Part shown: piece after piece, positions 37,654-50,999 of the stretch | How the letters are laid out: every line of letters starts with the position of its first letter | How positions within the stretch are numbered: position 1 is the first letter of the stretch | DNA from: Diphasiastrum complanatum | Taxonomy: Eukaryota; Streptophyta; Lycopodiopsida; Lycopodiales; Lycopodiaceae | Length of the DNA: 64,000 nucleotides | Assembly (NCBI GenBank): GCA_029204225.1 | Contig: CM055109.1 | Location: 25,728,723 to 25,792,722 of the forward strand | Direction of reading: 5' to 3' | The notes under the pieces: generated by a model | What the model saw: only the letters and a program-made list of their open reading frames with translations | Told to the model about the DNA's origin: nothing | Databases searched by the model: none | Program-made: the position numbers and the translations under genes

Positions 37654-38297
37654 CAGCTAGTTGCAGTAGGTTTGTTAGTGTTAGACGAAGATGCTAACAT
37701 GTCTCTTTTGTCCAATCTTCCTCTCTCTTATGACAATTTAGTATTGCTTTTGAGCAGTACTCCTGATCTGTCTCTACAAAAGCTGATAGCAAGTTTATTG
37801 TAGGAAGAAGTAAGAAGAAAAAGCTTATTGACATCAAATACGAAGATTGTCTATTAGTAAGATCACAGATCAAAGCAATAGATCTTTGTTTAATTCAAAG
37901 TAATGTACTATCTTGGATAATGGTTGTAAGTAAATTCTCTTTACAAATATAGAAGGTAATTTGTTATCTTGAGTTATGATTATGCACTTTCTACCAATGT
38001 GAGTACTTCTAACGCACATTTATGGCATCAAATATTAAAATATTTAAACATGAGAACAATCTTGTACATGCATCACAATAGCATGGTCAAAGATTTAAGC
38101 TCAAATGCTACCTCCACAGACCTAAGAAATGTCTGTGAGATGTGCTTGCTAGGCAAACAGCCTAGATCAAGATTTCCAAAGGGACAAGCCACTAGAGCTA
38201 AGTCCATTTTAGAGTTGATACATAATGAACTGTGTGGCCCCATGTGTATTCCATCTCTGGGTTCTACACCATATTTCATCACTTTTCTCCATCCATA
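37654..38297 (+). pseudogene. copia gag end and GAG-pre-integrase domain (host of gypsy 3)
   Basis: QLVAVGLLVLDEDANMSLLS and LPLSYDNLVLLL (37,654-37,760) continue the gag UBN2-type domain interrupted at 32,817. After a decayed gap, LWHQILKYLNMRTILYMHHN and VCEMCLLGKQPRSRFPKG (38,014-38,185) form the GAG-pre-integrase HHCC region (the second His block is altered, LKYLN for LGHLN). LELIHNELCGPM begins integrase. Protease is lost. It is cut at about 38,298 by gypsy DNA. Confidence 0.85.
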
Positions 38298-38780
38298 ATT
38301 CCCAAAGTTCTTGAGAACTTTGTGGATCCCCCTTTTGATATTTTCAAAAAATTTAAAGATTATACACTTGATGACATTGTTATTCAGCTACCCCAACCAC
38401 AGAGGGAACCTACACAGGCTTCCTCCTCCTTTGAAGGACCAGTCAAAACCGTACAGTTGAACCTTAAGGATCCTGATGAGGAAATGGACCGTTTTGTCCA
38501 TGTCGGAGCCCACCTGATGCCAGATCAATTATTTGAATTGGAAAAATTACTACGCAAATACAGAGATGTATTTGCATGGAACTATACCGAAATGAAAAGG
38601 GTCCCACCTGACGTAGCAGTCCATACGATTCCACTTGAGGAACATGCAAAGCCCATTAGGGCTAAGCCTTATCATTGTAACTCAGTTTACCGAGAGAGGA
38701 TCAACGACGATATTAAGAAGCTCATAGATATCGACTTTATTCATGAAGTACAACATACAGATTGGGTATCGCTCACCTGA
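38298..38780 (+). pseudogene. gypsy (Athila/Tat-like) protease-RT linker fragment
   Basis: Reads DRFVHVGAHLMPDQLFELEK, LLRKYRDVFAWNYTEMKRVP, VAVHTIPLEEHAKPIRAKPY and INDDIKKLIDIDFIHEVQ. These are the RT N-terminal extension of the non-chromodomain gypsy lineages, where FAW.Y.DM..(I/V)PP is typical. It differs from gypsy 1-4. It ends at a stop after DWVSLT before the RT palm. Confidence 0.75.
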
Positions 38781-38936
38781 TCATATCGCTCTCTTTATGG
38801 TTGACTAAGACACCTACACAAATATTCTTTTATTTGAAAGAATGATATAAGTAATAGTCTGAATTTTTGTAATTCGTTTAAATCCTTTATATTTTATTAT
38901 TATTTTTTTTGTTTTGTAAGAACTCTTCCACCAACA
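38781..38936 (+). repeat. LTR 3' part of a copia element
   Basis: AT-rich stretch ending CCACCAACA three bases before a primer-binding site, so it is the tail of a 5' LTR. The LTR start was not identified and may be truncated at the junction near 38,778. Confidence 0.5.
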
Positions 38937-38939
38937 AAG

Positions 38940-38952
38940 TGGTATCAGAGCT
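38940..38952 (+). promoter_or_regulatory. copia primer-binding site
   Basis: TGGTATCAGAGCT, complementary to initiator Met tRNA. It lies between the LTR tail and gag/protease coding of the copia remnant. Confidence 0.8.
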
Positions 38953-39515
38953 GATAGGTCGTACACCAACAAATTGGTATTTGTGCACCAGCAGACGGTC
39001 AAGCAATCAGACATGAATCAAAAGCAATTATCGAAGCCAATTCCTAATTGAAATCAACAACTTGCTCTGAACAAGAAGAAGATGTTCTGTAAATACTACA
39101 AGAGAACGAATCATGAGATCCAGGACAACAAAATCCTCAAGTTCAATAACAATAAGAAAAAACAGTTGGACCAATGAGCCAATGTAGTGACTGAAACACA
39201 ATAGAACCTTGATAATGAAGATGATCAGAACACATTTATAGTGAACCATCACAATTTCCACCAATAATGTGAAAAATGGTTCCTTGATTCTAGGGCTACA
39301 TAGCATATGACAAGCCATCAAGAATTGTTCCACCACTATTTGGCCTATAGTACTAAAAAATTAGTTCAACTTGGAGATAAAAGCTCACACATGATTGAAG
39401 GTGAAGGTACTATCAAGCTGGTTTATCAAAATGGAGAATTCAAACTTATTCCAAAAGTATTATATATTCCAAATCTTGCAACCAATTGTCAACAAAATTA
39501 TTGATTTAGGACATG
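38953..39515 (+). pseudogene. copia gag end and protease, left half, interrupted by CACTA element
   Basis: MFCKYYKRTNHEIQDNKIL (about 39,080) is a decayed gag zinc knuckle. LDSRAT, a stop, then HMTSHQELFHHYL (39,283 on) is protease with G changed to R. GEGTIKLVYQNGEFKLIPKV continues to VLYIPNLATNCQQ. The sequence stops at TTAGGACATG, where the CACTA element begins, and resumes at 44,522. It is nearly identical to 22,300-22,584. Most of gag between the primer site and the knuckle is missing. Confidence 0.85.
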
Positions 39516-40134
39516 CACTACAAGAAAAGGTGGAAAAAATTACGAAAAAAATGACAAAAATTATGGAAATTTCTGCAATTTTTGCCCCTTTTTTGCCAAA
39601 AAAATTGCGAAAACGGTTTCCGCAATTTTTTGGCAAATCCGCAATTTCGGTCTCGCATTTTTTTTGGCTAATTTTTTGTAATTTTTATGGCTAAATTAAC
39701 AATAAAAAAATTGCGGAAACCCACCCGCAATTTTTTGGCAAAATAACTGCGGATTTATTTTTACAATTTGTTTTCGCAATTTGTTTGGCTGATATTTTTT
39801 GCCAAATTTTTTGGGCAAAAATTGTCAAAAAAATTGCAAAAATTCATTTCCAAAATTGTTGTGGCAAAAATTGCGGTTATTTTTTCGCAATTTTTTGTGC
39901 AAAAATTGCGAAATTTTATTTTCGTAATTTTTTTCAAAATAGTGTCAAAAATTTGCAAAAAATAAATTCGCAATAAAATATAAATTGCGAATTTATTTTT
40001 CGCAATTTTTATACATTATTTTGAAAAACAAATTACAGAAATGAATTTTCGCAATTGTTTTGGCAATTTTTGCCAAAAAAATTACGAATATATACTTGCA
40101 ATTTGTTGGCTAAAATTGCAAAAAATATCACCAA

Positions 40135-40150
40135 CCCTAAACCCTAAACC
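40135..40150. repeat. two telomere-type CCCTAAA units
   Basis: CCCTAAACCCTAAACC at the inner edge of the left CACTA subterminal zone. Too short to be an interstitial telomere; noted as a possible telo-box. Confidence 0.6.
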
Positions 40151-40178
40151 TCGATAGCAAGTTCTTTACCTCAAATAA

Positions 40179-40490
40179 CGGCTGAGCTAAACATGACTGT
40201 TGTGGCGTCGGATCCTTCTCTATAGTTGCACGCTACATGACATATGAAAAAAATTATGAAATTATTAGAAAACTTATCTCTATCTCTCTAATGAGGTCCA
40301 TACATTTTATAAGACTTTCACAATTTAGAGTATGACATCCCATGCATTGTCTTGTGTCTCAAAGTACATGTGTAATAATTAGACTCTTAGAAAGAAGTGA
40401 GGTTAAATCTCTTTAATTGTAGATAACGGCTGAGCTGAACCCAACTGTTGTAGCATTGGGTCCTCCTCTACAGCAACATGATGTATGATC
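40179..40490. repeat. direct repeat pair inside CACTA
   Basis: ATAACGGCTGAGCT followed by similar 50-60 bp occurs near 40,179 and again near 40,423. It lies downstream of the minus-strand CACTA gene. Confidence 0.6.
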
Positions 40491-41039
40491 AAAACTGAAA
40501 TAAGGAATATATCTCATTTTCTCTCTCTTTCTCATTATCTCTTTGTCTCTCTTTGTCTCTCTCCTTCTCCCTCTCTTTATGTAGATAGCTAGGACCGTAC
40601 CAAGTTTCAAAAGAAGGAGATGGAGAGAGAGAAAGAAGAAATGAGAAAGCAAACTAACATGGGATAAACTTTTCATCATCTTCATCTACATCTGTACAGT
40701 CTTTCAGGATTCTTCCATTTCTTCACTGTCTCTCTATCTCCTTCCTCATTTCATCTACTTGGAAAGAATATTGCATCTCTTTTCTATAGACACTTAGGCC
40801 TCTTACTCTCTTTCGTCCCCGATTATTTTCTTCTAAAATCTTCATTACTTTGTCGTCGGGATTTGTTCCTGACATATAATTAATTAAAATCTTCTTCTAC
40901 ACACAATAAAAAAAACATAGCTAATCAAATATAGATGCAAAATCATATATTTGTTCATTACATTTTATAAAATTAAATGTATTTAAACCATAATTTCAAA
41001 AAATATATGTTATTATATCTCATATTGGGTGTTACCTTC

Positions 41040-42565
<1,526 letters not shown>

Positions 42566-42986
42566 ATCAAAAATGAACTACGATTAAGATAACAATGATG
42601 AACATAAAACATAAAATTAACTATAACCACAAACCTAAACATAAACTTTATTCTCTTTTTATTCAATTGCTCTATGATAATCCACGGTTTCTAAATCTTC
42701 AATTTAAATCTTTTACCCTAAATCTCTTATATCATGTCCTCGTGTATACCCTTTATATAAATCTTTTAGTCTAAACTCTAAACACTAAATCCCTTTTCAA
42801 CTGTCTTACTTGCTTTCATGATTTTAAAACGTTTATCTTTATCAAGTTGTAACATATGCTCTTCACATTATTTTAGAAAGTTTCAATTGAAAGAAAATAC
42901 CCACAAACAAAGCAACAAGACTTTAACAACACAAAACAACAATATTTCAACAAAACAAAGAAACAAGATTCACAATAAACAATGCT

Positions 42987-43700
42987 CACCTTGTCTCCAA
43001 AACTTTGTTTCAAAAGCTTTACCCCAAAAAACTTTACTCCAAACTGAGGATACTGTGATAAAAGTGAGAAAAAAGAGTGTCAATGAAAGAGAGAGACAGA
43101 GACAGAGACAAAGAGGGAGATAGAGAGCAAGCTTTACTCCAAGCTTTACTCAAACTACTTTAACTCTAATGAAAGGGAAACAAAAGAGTGTCAATGAGAG
43201 AGATAAAAGGATAGAGAGTCATCAAGGTTTTCAAAAAACTTACTTTACTCCAAGCCCTACTCCAAGTTTTACACCCTTTTAAATAGCTTTACTCCTTTTG
43301 AGAAGCTTTCTTATGCTCTCTTTGAAAAGGTTTACAAACTTTTAAATAGCTTTACCTCAAGCTTTTGTAAGCTTTTGAAAGGCTTTAACTCTGATGAAAA
43401 ATAAATAAAAGAGTGTCAATGAGAGAGAGAAAAGAACATAAAAAACAATAAACACAAATGTGACAAAGCAACACAAGTAAACTTTCAAATGTTGGCTATG
43501 GTGCTTACCTTTGTGTCCAATGCTCAACATTTTGCTCAAGCCTTGGCTATGGTGAGAAGGTAAAGAGCTTTGGCTGTGACAAAAGAACATAAACAACAAT
43601 AAACACAAATGTATCAAAGAAAAACAAATAAACTTTTGAATGTTGGCTATGGTGCTCACCTTTTTGTCCAATGCTCCACTTTTTCTCCAAGGCTATGGTG
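42987..43700 (-). repeat. repeated leader/splice-donor block in CACTA
   Basis: A roughly 150-bp block occurs twice (about 43,437-43,540 and 43,587-43,690), each with a minus-strand AAAG/GTRAGCACC donor-like join. A third related donor (ACAAG/GTGAGC) lies at 42,987. It is upstream of the minus-strand gene and may represent duplicated untranslated first exons. Confidence 0.5.
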
Positions 43701-44521
43701 AAAAGGTAACTTCCGGTAATTGACGCTATGGTCGACGCTAGCCAAAAAAATTGCAGAAATTTTTTTCTACAATTCTTGCCGTGATGACAAAAATTGTGGA
43801 AATTTTTCGCAATCTTGTCTGTAATTTTCCGCAATTTTCTCCGCAATTTTTCACAATTTTCTCCGCAATTTTGTCTGCAATTTTTCGCAATTTTGTCCAC
43901 AATTTTCTCTGCAATTTGCAACAATTTTCGCAATTTCTACCATGTCTAAAAATTGCGGAATTTTTTTCCGCAATTTTGTTTGCGATTCCCTCCACAACGG
44001 GAGAAATTGTGAAAAACTTTTTTTTTTCACAGTTTTGTCTACAATTTCTACCACGCTGGGAAAAATTGTGGAGAACTTTCTACAATTTTTTTTGCAATTT
44101 CTACCGCAAAAACATTTTCCGCAATTTCTGCCATGGCCTAAAAATTGCAAAAATTTGTTTTTGCAATTTTGTCTGCAATTTTTACCACGACGGGAGAAAT
44201 TGCGAAAAATTTTATTCAATGTTTTCTGCAATTTATGCCGCGAAAACATTTTTCGCAATTTTGGCCACGACCAAAAAATTGCAAAAAATCTTTTCCACGT
44301 TTTTTTTTGCAAATTCTGTGATGACGACAAAAAATGCAGAAATTTTTTACAATTTTTTTTGCGATTTCTGCCATGACGGTAGAAATTGCGGACGATTTTC
44401 TACAATTTCTGCATAACAATATAAATTGTGGCATTTTTTTTGTATTTTTTGGATTTTCGCAATTTCGACCAAAAAAAATTGCGAAAATTTTTCACAATTT
44501 TTGCCACCTTTTCTTGTAGTG

Positions 44522-45395
44522 ACATAAGGTAGAGTTTGGATCAGACTCATGTAAAATTTTTGATAAAATAATAGAGTACTTACACTTGAAAAAAGACAAG
44601 GATATCTATATAGGCTTACTCCTTTCTTCTCTATAACTGACCATGCTTTAAACATCTCAGTCTTGATTAATAAAGAATTAATTTGACATTATAGACTTGG
44701 GCATTTGAATAATATATCTATATGTCTAAATAGTCTTTATTTCTTGATCTTCATTATCAAAGTAATAATTTTGACCCTCCAGTATGCCAAAGCTGTATCA
44801 TAGAAAAACAAACTAGAAGACCTTTTAAGTCGAATCAGAAACACGTGTCTAGACATCTATTTGACAAATGGAATCAAACAACACTTTGTTGTTTCCTATT
44901 CTCCTCAATTTAGCAGATTTGCAGAGAGAAAGAATAGAACCTGAGTCGAATCTGCCAAATGCATGCTCATTTATGCATCATTGCCCAGATCGATTTGGCA
45001 GTAAGTTGTTTCATCTTCACCAAAGGTTTATCGAACAGTAAGACTTCTTATGAAGTCTGGACTGGATCCAAGCCTTCACTAAAGCATTTAATTTTTTTTG
45101 GATACACTGCTTATGCTCATGTTCCTAAAGATGCCAGAAAGAAGTCGGATGATCATTTTATAAAAACAATTTTTGTTGGCTATTTTTGTTCAAATGGCAT
45201 GTATCAACTACATAATCCTACTAGATGTAAGACATCTACTAGCAGGGATGTTATATTTCTTGAAGATCAGTTAATTGACTTATAAGTCAAGGACAAAATA
45301 TTGCTTGACGTTCTTGCCCAATTTCGATTTTTTTCAAGTAGCCAAATTATACCAATAGATTCAAAAGAAAAATAAGAAGTTGCAACTCAGGAGTG
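44522..45395 (+). pseudogene. copia integrase, right half of the CACTA-interrupted element
   Basis: Resumes ACATAAGGTAGAGTTTGG exactly where 39,515 stopped. The open part at 44,959-45,285 reads TSYEVWTGSKPSLKHLIFFG, YAHVPKDARKKSDDHFIKT and VGYFCSNGMYQLHNPT. It is the C-terminal part of integrase, ending RDVIFLEDQLIDL. GAG-pre-integrase and core are decayed, with stops and a CQSCIIEKQTRRPFKS remnant at about 44,788. Its paralogue at 22,590-23,090 carries a further internal deletion. Confidence 0.85.
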
Positions 45396-45401
45396 GCCAA
45401 C

Positions 45402-45805
45402 CCCGATTCTTTCTTTCAATCATCCCATGTACAAGGTTGATTGCCCTTTGCAACTAAGTCATCCCACCAAACTAAGTCTCTTCCTTCAAGGAACATGGTG
45501 ACAATGGATAACTTCTCAGATTCAGGGAATTGGTTCATGGCAAAGTATTTGTTCCAAACATTCAGCCAAGAACTTACCACTTATAAGTTCCTATCCTTAT
45601 TCTCCCCCTTAAACACTTTTACGGGAGGTGGAACTACATGCTTCTTCTGATTGACTAACCTAGACTCTAAGTCTTGGTCTCTTTGATTAGTTTCAAGAAG
45701 CTGCTTATTAGTGGCTTGAATTTGTTGGTATAAAAGTTCAAGAGCTTGTGCCACATTGGATGGGTTTGATAGATCAAATGTTGGGTTTTCATTGGTTTGA
45801 TCCAT
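45402..45805 (-). pseudogene. gypsy gag N-terminal fragment
   Basis: From ATG at 45,805: NPTFDLSNPSNVAQALELLY and a coiled-coil-like Gln-rich helix, then VVPPPVKVFKGENKDRNL with a stop. It continues in frame as WLNVWNKYFAMNQFPESEKL and MFLEGRDLVWWDDLVAKG, the Retrotrans_gag domain. Truncated at about 45,402 against plus-strand copia DNA. It belongs with the primer site (46,690) and LTR (47,729) on the same strand. Confidence 0.75.
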
Positions 45806-46675
45806 TGGGGTTGCTTGTGTGTTTTCCTATTATGCAAATACAACAACAAGTGTTTGCCTTGATCAAAAGCAAAAATGAAAACCAAATCTTTATGTAAACT
45901 TCAATTAACTAATCCAAGCTAATGTTTACATAAAATTCCCATTCCAATTCTATTTGTCATTTCAAAAGCAACCAAAGTTTTCACATTTCTCACTATTCTA
46001 GATTTCCAAAACCAAGAAACTAGTGTCTAGAAATGGATAACTAATGAAGCTTTAAGAAAACTTCAATTTTCAAATCTGCTTTTTAGATTTACAGGTCTGA
46101 AAATCAGAACTTCAAAATGACAAAAAACAGAATTTCAAAACTTGTTTTATGCACAAAGTTACACTATCATTCCCTTCCTACATTGTCATCTTCATGAAAC
46201 TAGGACATAGAAAGGTGTAACTAATGAAGTTTGAATGAAAACTTCACTTTTTAGATCTGATTTTCAGATTTACAGGTCTGAAAAATAGAACTTCAAAATG
46301 AAAATCAGAACTTCAAACACTTCATTTATGCAAAAAAAACACTAGTTTTGATCAAAACACATAGCTAGAATCAATCTTTTTGCCAAAAAAAACTTTGTGT
46401 ATGTAGAGGAAGACTTCCTCTACCTATCCCACAAATCTTTTTTCAGAACTTTTAAAAACCCAAAGCCCACTTTAAAACTTCTCTAACATCATCAAAAATC
46501 AGCCCCTAAACAATTCTATAAGCATCACTACTCTCTTCCAAAGAGAACTAGATTCATTGGGTACTTCAACTACAAGCTTCCTACAACTAGAAAAGCCTAT
46601 AATTTTCTCCCAAAAAAATTTAGTTGGTGATCTTAATAGAACTTGAAGAAGGTTAGAAAGGTTATCATCCTTTGT
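45806..46675 (-). repeat. gypsy leader with duplicated block
   Basis: Untranslated leader between primer site and gag. A roughly 150-bp block is duplicated (about 46,005-46,160 and 46,190-46,335; shared ACTAATGAAG, TTTACAGGTCTGAAAA, AACTTCAAAATGA). No coding. Confidence 0.6.
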
Positions 46676-46690
46676 CTAGCTCTGATACCA
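46676..46690 (-). promoter_or_regulatory. gypsy primer-binding site
   Basis: Minus-strand TGGTATCAGAGCTAG, initiator-Met type, just inside the inferred LTR. Confidence 0.8.
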
Positions 46691-46691
46691 C

Positions 46692-47215
46692 TTTTACAAG
46701 TAGAGGTGAGGAAGTCCTCCAAATCCAAGGTAGAGCCTCCAAATGTCCTCCAAGCAACCTGCAAGCTTCAAGATGCTCCCCAACTCCAAGCTAGGATGCC
46801 TCCACCTGCAAGTAAGGATCTGCAAGCCTCCAAGGATCTCTCCTCCACCTGTGTCCCTACTCTTTAAACACAAAGATAGATAACAAGCTGGCCTCAAGTA
46901 TTCACCACCCAACCATAGCTAGATCCAAGCTCCAAGCAAGACCTATCTAGCACCCCCTTGCTAACCATAAACAAATCACAAGCATACCACAACACTCCAT
47001 AGAATACTCAAGATCCAAACCCTACTTATGTCCCATACGATAAGCAAGATCCAAACCACAATCATACTACCACAAAAAAGTACTCTACACACTAGAAGCA
47101 ACACTAGACCATAAGCCAAGCAAACAAGAGAGATCTCCCCCTATGGGCACCCTACTACCCTCATATAGATGGCCCATGGACCCCTCCAATGCACTATGGG
47201 CTTCCATGCTCATCC

Positions 47216-47300
<85 letters not shown>

Positions 47301-47729
47301 TAGGGGAGTTAAAGAACATCCAAGAGCATCCAATGCCTTTCTTGTGGGAGTTGGGAACTCAATGGACACTTTAGAAGGGCGCCCTCCTACTAGGTCCCAT
47401 TGCCCAAGTTGTGCAAGTATACTTTGGTCCTAGACCAATAAAGTGATATGGTTCAAGGTTGAGGCCCAAAGTTTAGAAAAATAGTCATCCAATGACTTTC
47501 TAACACCTCACTAGGTTCCATACCTCCATCCAAGGCATAGACACCTACCTGTCCTTAACCAAGGACACTAGTACCTTAATCTAAGACACCTACCCTTAAT
47601 ACTAAGGGTATCCCTTATCCAAGGGTCACGTGACTCCATACCTCCAACTAAGGTACAGTCACTTGCCTATCCTTATCCAAGCACACATACCCTTAATCCT
47701 AAGGGTACCTTGCCATTTAAGCCCCAACA
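46692..47729 (-). repeat. gypsy 5' LTR with internal (GA)n
   Basis: Begins TGTTGGGGCTTAAATGG at 47,729 on minus and runs to the primer site, about 1.04 kb. The U3 region has several CTTAAGG/CCAAGG-rich short repeats (47,530-47,700). A GA microsatellite of about 39 units lies at 47,219-47,296. Confidence 0.65.
47219..47296. repeat. (GA)n microsatellite in LTR
   Basis: About 39 uninterrupted GA units within the minus-strand gypsy LTR. Confidence 0.97.
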
Positions 47730-47761
47730 CTAAATGGACTATTAGGGGTCTGAAGTATTGC

Positions 47762-48470
47762 TAGTTACATAGGTATGTAACACTTACCTTTTGCATGCTT
47801 GCACTTGCCATGAAGAACCATTGAAACACCATCATTATCCTCAAGACTAGCCAAGTTAGCACAAAGATGAACATCTCCAAGAAGCATATTAGATCTTGAC
47901 CTAGATCTAGCATAAGGAACCTTTTTAGACTTTGCATAAGATCCACCAATCTTATTGATGCTAAAAGATAACTTTGGAAAGTTGAGACCAATCTCCTTTT
48001 CCATTCCATCAAAGTCTTTTGAATAGCAAAACTTTGAACAAGATTAGCATGATCATCCAACAAGCCATTAAGTATAACTTGAACAAATTCTACCTCCTTA
48101 ATGCTTTTATCAATACACGCTAACTCATCATTGAATGCTTTAACCCTCAAAACAAAAGCATGAGTACACCCTCCTCCTTCTTTTGCAAACTTTGAAAGAT
48201 TTGCCTCCTAAGAGTAAGCACTCTTGATGTAGACTTGGATTCATAAAGCTTCTTCAAAGCCTCCCAAGCCTCCAAAGATGATGTGCACTTACCAACTTCC
48301 TTGAGAAGTTCATTGGTAACATTCATCTTAATCATGTGTAGATCTTTCTTTTCTCTCTTGTCATACCTCACTTGATCTTTAGGTGCTTGAGGTCTCTCCT
48401 CCACACCTGCAACAATCTCCATCAACTCATTCATCTCCAATAAGGACTCCATCCTCACCTTTCAAGTAGA
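47762..48470 (-). pseudogene. copia gag fragment
   Basis: Starts near 48,458 with MRMESLLEMNELMEIV, then MNVTNELLKEVGKCTSSLEA and WEALKKLYESKSTSRVLTLR. A second frame reads RVKAFNDELACIDKSIKEVE and VQVILNGLLDDHANLVQS, then VHLCANLASLEDNDGVSMVL. This is the UBN2-type copia gag, with a frameshift near 48,150 and another near 48,000. It ends against the gypsy LTR at about 47,760. Confidence 0.8.
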
Positions 48471-48509
48471 ATAGTTGATTGAGGTAAGCCTATCAATGCC
48501 TTCCTTACC

Positions 48510-48531
48510 TTGGGCCTTACCTTACCAGCTC
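48510..48531. repeat. small footprint of the U2 module
   Basis: About 22 bases identical to module A 18,785-18,806 (core GGGCCTTACCTTACCAGCT), followed by GGCAGG-rich DNA similar to the GCAGGCAGGCAG stretch of the module. It sits at the junction between copia gag (minus) and copia connector (plus). Possibly filler DNA. Confidence 0.5.
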
Positions 48532-48564
48532 ACAAAGGCAGGCAAGCAGGCAGGCAGACATGCT

Positions 48565-48950
48565 ACATTGAATTTTGTAGCCAAAAGCACCTCCTAGAAA
48601 GTCTACGAGAATTCGAACTCAACCTGTCAGATTCATTGATGAGTATGCTCATTATCTTTCGCCAGAGCCAACCACAATCGAAGAAGCACTCACATAGGCT
48701 GATTCTGACCTTTGGAAAGAAGCCATGGACAAAGAATACAACTCTTTGATCAACAACAACACATGGTTGCCTACAAGCGGAAAGATCATCATCGATTGTA
48801 AGTGGATATTTAAGTCAAGTACAAGGCAGATGGCAACATTGACATAAAGGAAGGCTCGACTGGTGGCAGTGAGATTTTCACAAATTCTCAACATCGATTA
48901 TTTTAAAACTTTTAGCCAAGTGGTCAAGCACTCCTCAATCAAGTAGAGCT
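48565..48950 (+). pseudogene. copia integrase-RT connector and RT start
   Basis: SRKSTRIRTQPVRFIDEYAH-type connector, EPTTIEEALT with a stop, then DLWKEAMDKEYNSLINNNTW and SGKIIIDCKWIFK, followed by frame changes. Closely related to 23,130-23,480. Ends about 48,950. Confidence 0.8.
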
Positions 48951-49233
48951 AATCATCAAATTTAGCTCTAATTTGATAGATATAGGATATCATCTACTCT
49001 TAAAATACTTAAGCACCAATTATTACTCATTTGTCAAGTTTGAACATACCTTCTACAAGTCATGCTCCTCAAGCGGAAAATTCTAGTTGATATGTTAAGT
49101 CCGAAGAGACTGGTACAACCCTTTAAAGGTCAACTAGAGTTTAACATCCCTAACAGGTTTTATCCTAAAGCATTTTCAACATCCGTAGAAGAGCCTCATA
49201 CATTTTTAGAACTTGTCATACACTAATCCAAAT
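48951..49233. other. no recognised gene
   Basis: Decayed DNA between copia fragments; nothing identified. Confidence 0.4.
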
Positions 49234-49833
49234 AAGTGGAAAAAGCCATTACATTCGAATACAACTCACTCATTAAAAATGAGACTTGAACTCTTTTTTA
49301 TCTTCCAAAAGAGAAAAGAGTTATTGATTGTAAATATATATACTTTCAAGAAGAAATTCCATCTTTATGGAGCTATTTTCAAGTGAAAAGCTAGATTGGT
49401 GGCTAGAGGATTTTCTTGAATTCCAAGAGTAGACTACACTAAGACATATAGTTCAATAGACAAAATCACTTCAATCATAGTACTTCTTGCCATTGTTGTT
49501 GCAAAAAACTAGAATAGTAGGAAATGGATGTTCAGACTGCATTTCTTAATGGTTTTATTCGTGAGAAAAATCTAGGTTTGATTCATTAAAAGGCTCTCAA
49601 AAGAGTAATCAAGCATGTTCAACCCAGTATGGCATGAAACTTTATGCTACAATGGCAGTCATGAAGCTACTTTAACTTTGCAATGATTCATTGATTCAGA
49701 TTGGGAAGCTGATGTTGATTCCAAAAAATCAACTTCTAGCTATTGTTTTATGTTATCCCAAGAAACCATCTCTTGGAATAGCAAGAAGCAAAAATCCATC
49801 ACACACTCTTCGACAGAAGTGAAATATTTATTT
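49234..49833 (+). pseudogene. copia RT/RNase H remnant with internal deletion, upstream of module C
   Basis: Parallel to 26,826-27,995 and nearly identical at both ends. MDVQTAFLNGFIREKN (49,524-49,570) then jumps to the RNase H approach (GLIH, stop, KALKRVIKHVQPSMA), missing about 560 bp that are present before module B. SKKSTSSYCFMLSQETISWN is retained. Confidence 0.85.
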
Positions 49834-50780
49834 AGGTGCAAAAAGGAATATGATCGTATCTGTATCATTATTTAAACTTTGGCAAGTTGTGTGGCAAGGG
49901 CGTGGGTCGGGTGCAAAGTGTCGGGTAGTAGGCTCAACTTGGGTAGGAAATCAAGTGCAAATTTGGCAGGTGTGTGGCTAAGTTTTGTGATTGAAAGAGA
50001 AAATTTTCTTCCATTTATAGTTCGTCCCATGTGAGTTTGTGCAAGTGACGCGGTGCAAGAAGGTGAGTTCGACCGGTCAACAATGACATGTGGGAAGCCA
50101 GAACTAGGTCAAGTTTGCAAGGTGTCGTGGCGTTGCATGGCGCCCCACGCTTGCGTTCTCGGTGGAAGTGCATTTGTCTTGTTATGAGCTTTATTTATCC
50201 TTGATGAGCAAAAGATGTCGTGGGTTGATAAGAGGGACCTATCTATATAGCCAAGTGAATGAAAGAAAGAGCTTCACCTCACACATGGTTTTAGGGATAT
50301 AAGATGGATGTAACGAGAAAATAATAGGATGATCTAATTGATATGATTAGGTAGATTCATGGAAAATACATGGAGACAAGTGGAATGTTGTAGTTAACGA
50401 TATATGGAGTGACTATGATGTATGATAATCGATATCAATTTCATGATGAGAAAGTTGTGTCGACCAAGTTCATTTGGAAAAGCTCACATGTGGGCGGACT
50501 CCTTGAGCTACTCGAGATCTCGAGTTAAAGCGATTGACTGGCTTTTGATGTGCCACGATTAATATGATGTAGCTCTTTAGAAAAATACGATTGTAGATGA
50601 GTTGAAGATGGTGGATTCCTAGAGAGGATTTGATATGGAAGTAGGGTGGTGGTCGTAGTTTGTTGAATTTTGGTGATTAGATGGTGGATTCCTAGAGAGG
50701 ATTTGATATGGAAGTAGGGTGGTGGTCGTAGTTTGTTGAATTTTGGTGATTAGTTGAGATGGTGAGAAGGTAGGGAGGGA

Positions 50781-50976
50781 TGGGCTGCGCCAGGCCTTTG
50801 AGATAGTGCAATACAAAGGCGACGCACGCAGACCCGAGTAGCAAGCTACCGGATGGGCCTGCAACCCCGAAACAAATTAGATTAATAGCATGAGACCCAG
50901 TGGGTCTCGTATCAGCTATTAAACTGATAAGAACAGATACTACACTTGATCTTAGCCAAAAGGCCGAGAAAGGTAT
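50781..50976 (-). ncRNA. U2: U2 spliceosomal snRNA, copy C
   Basis: 196 nt, starting at 50,976, and by eye identical to copy A. It has a conserved 5' end, GTAGTA branch-site-pairing element, stems IIa/IIb/IIc, an Sm-like site, stems III and IV with TTGCACT. No disabling change seen. Confidence 0.95.
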
Positions 50977-50999
50977 GCTTTCGAAAGTGCCGGCCCTTC

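Noticed and set aside
43751-44416. 221- and 144-codon plus ORFs and 159-codon minus ORF near the right CACTA end
   Set aside because: They are read-through of the subterminal AATTGCGAAA-type repeats on both strands, with no protein-like composition.
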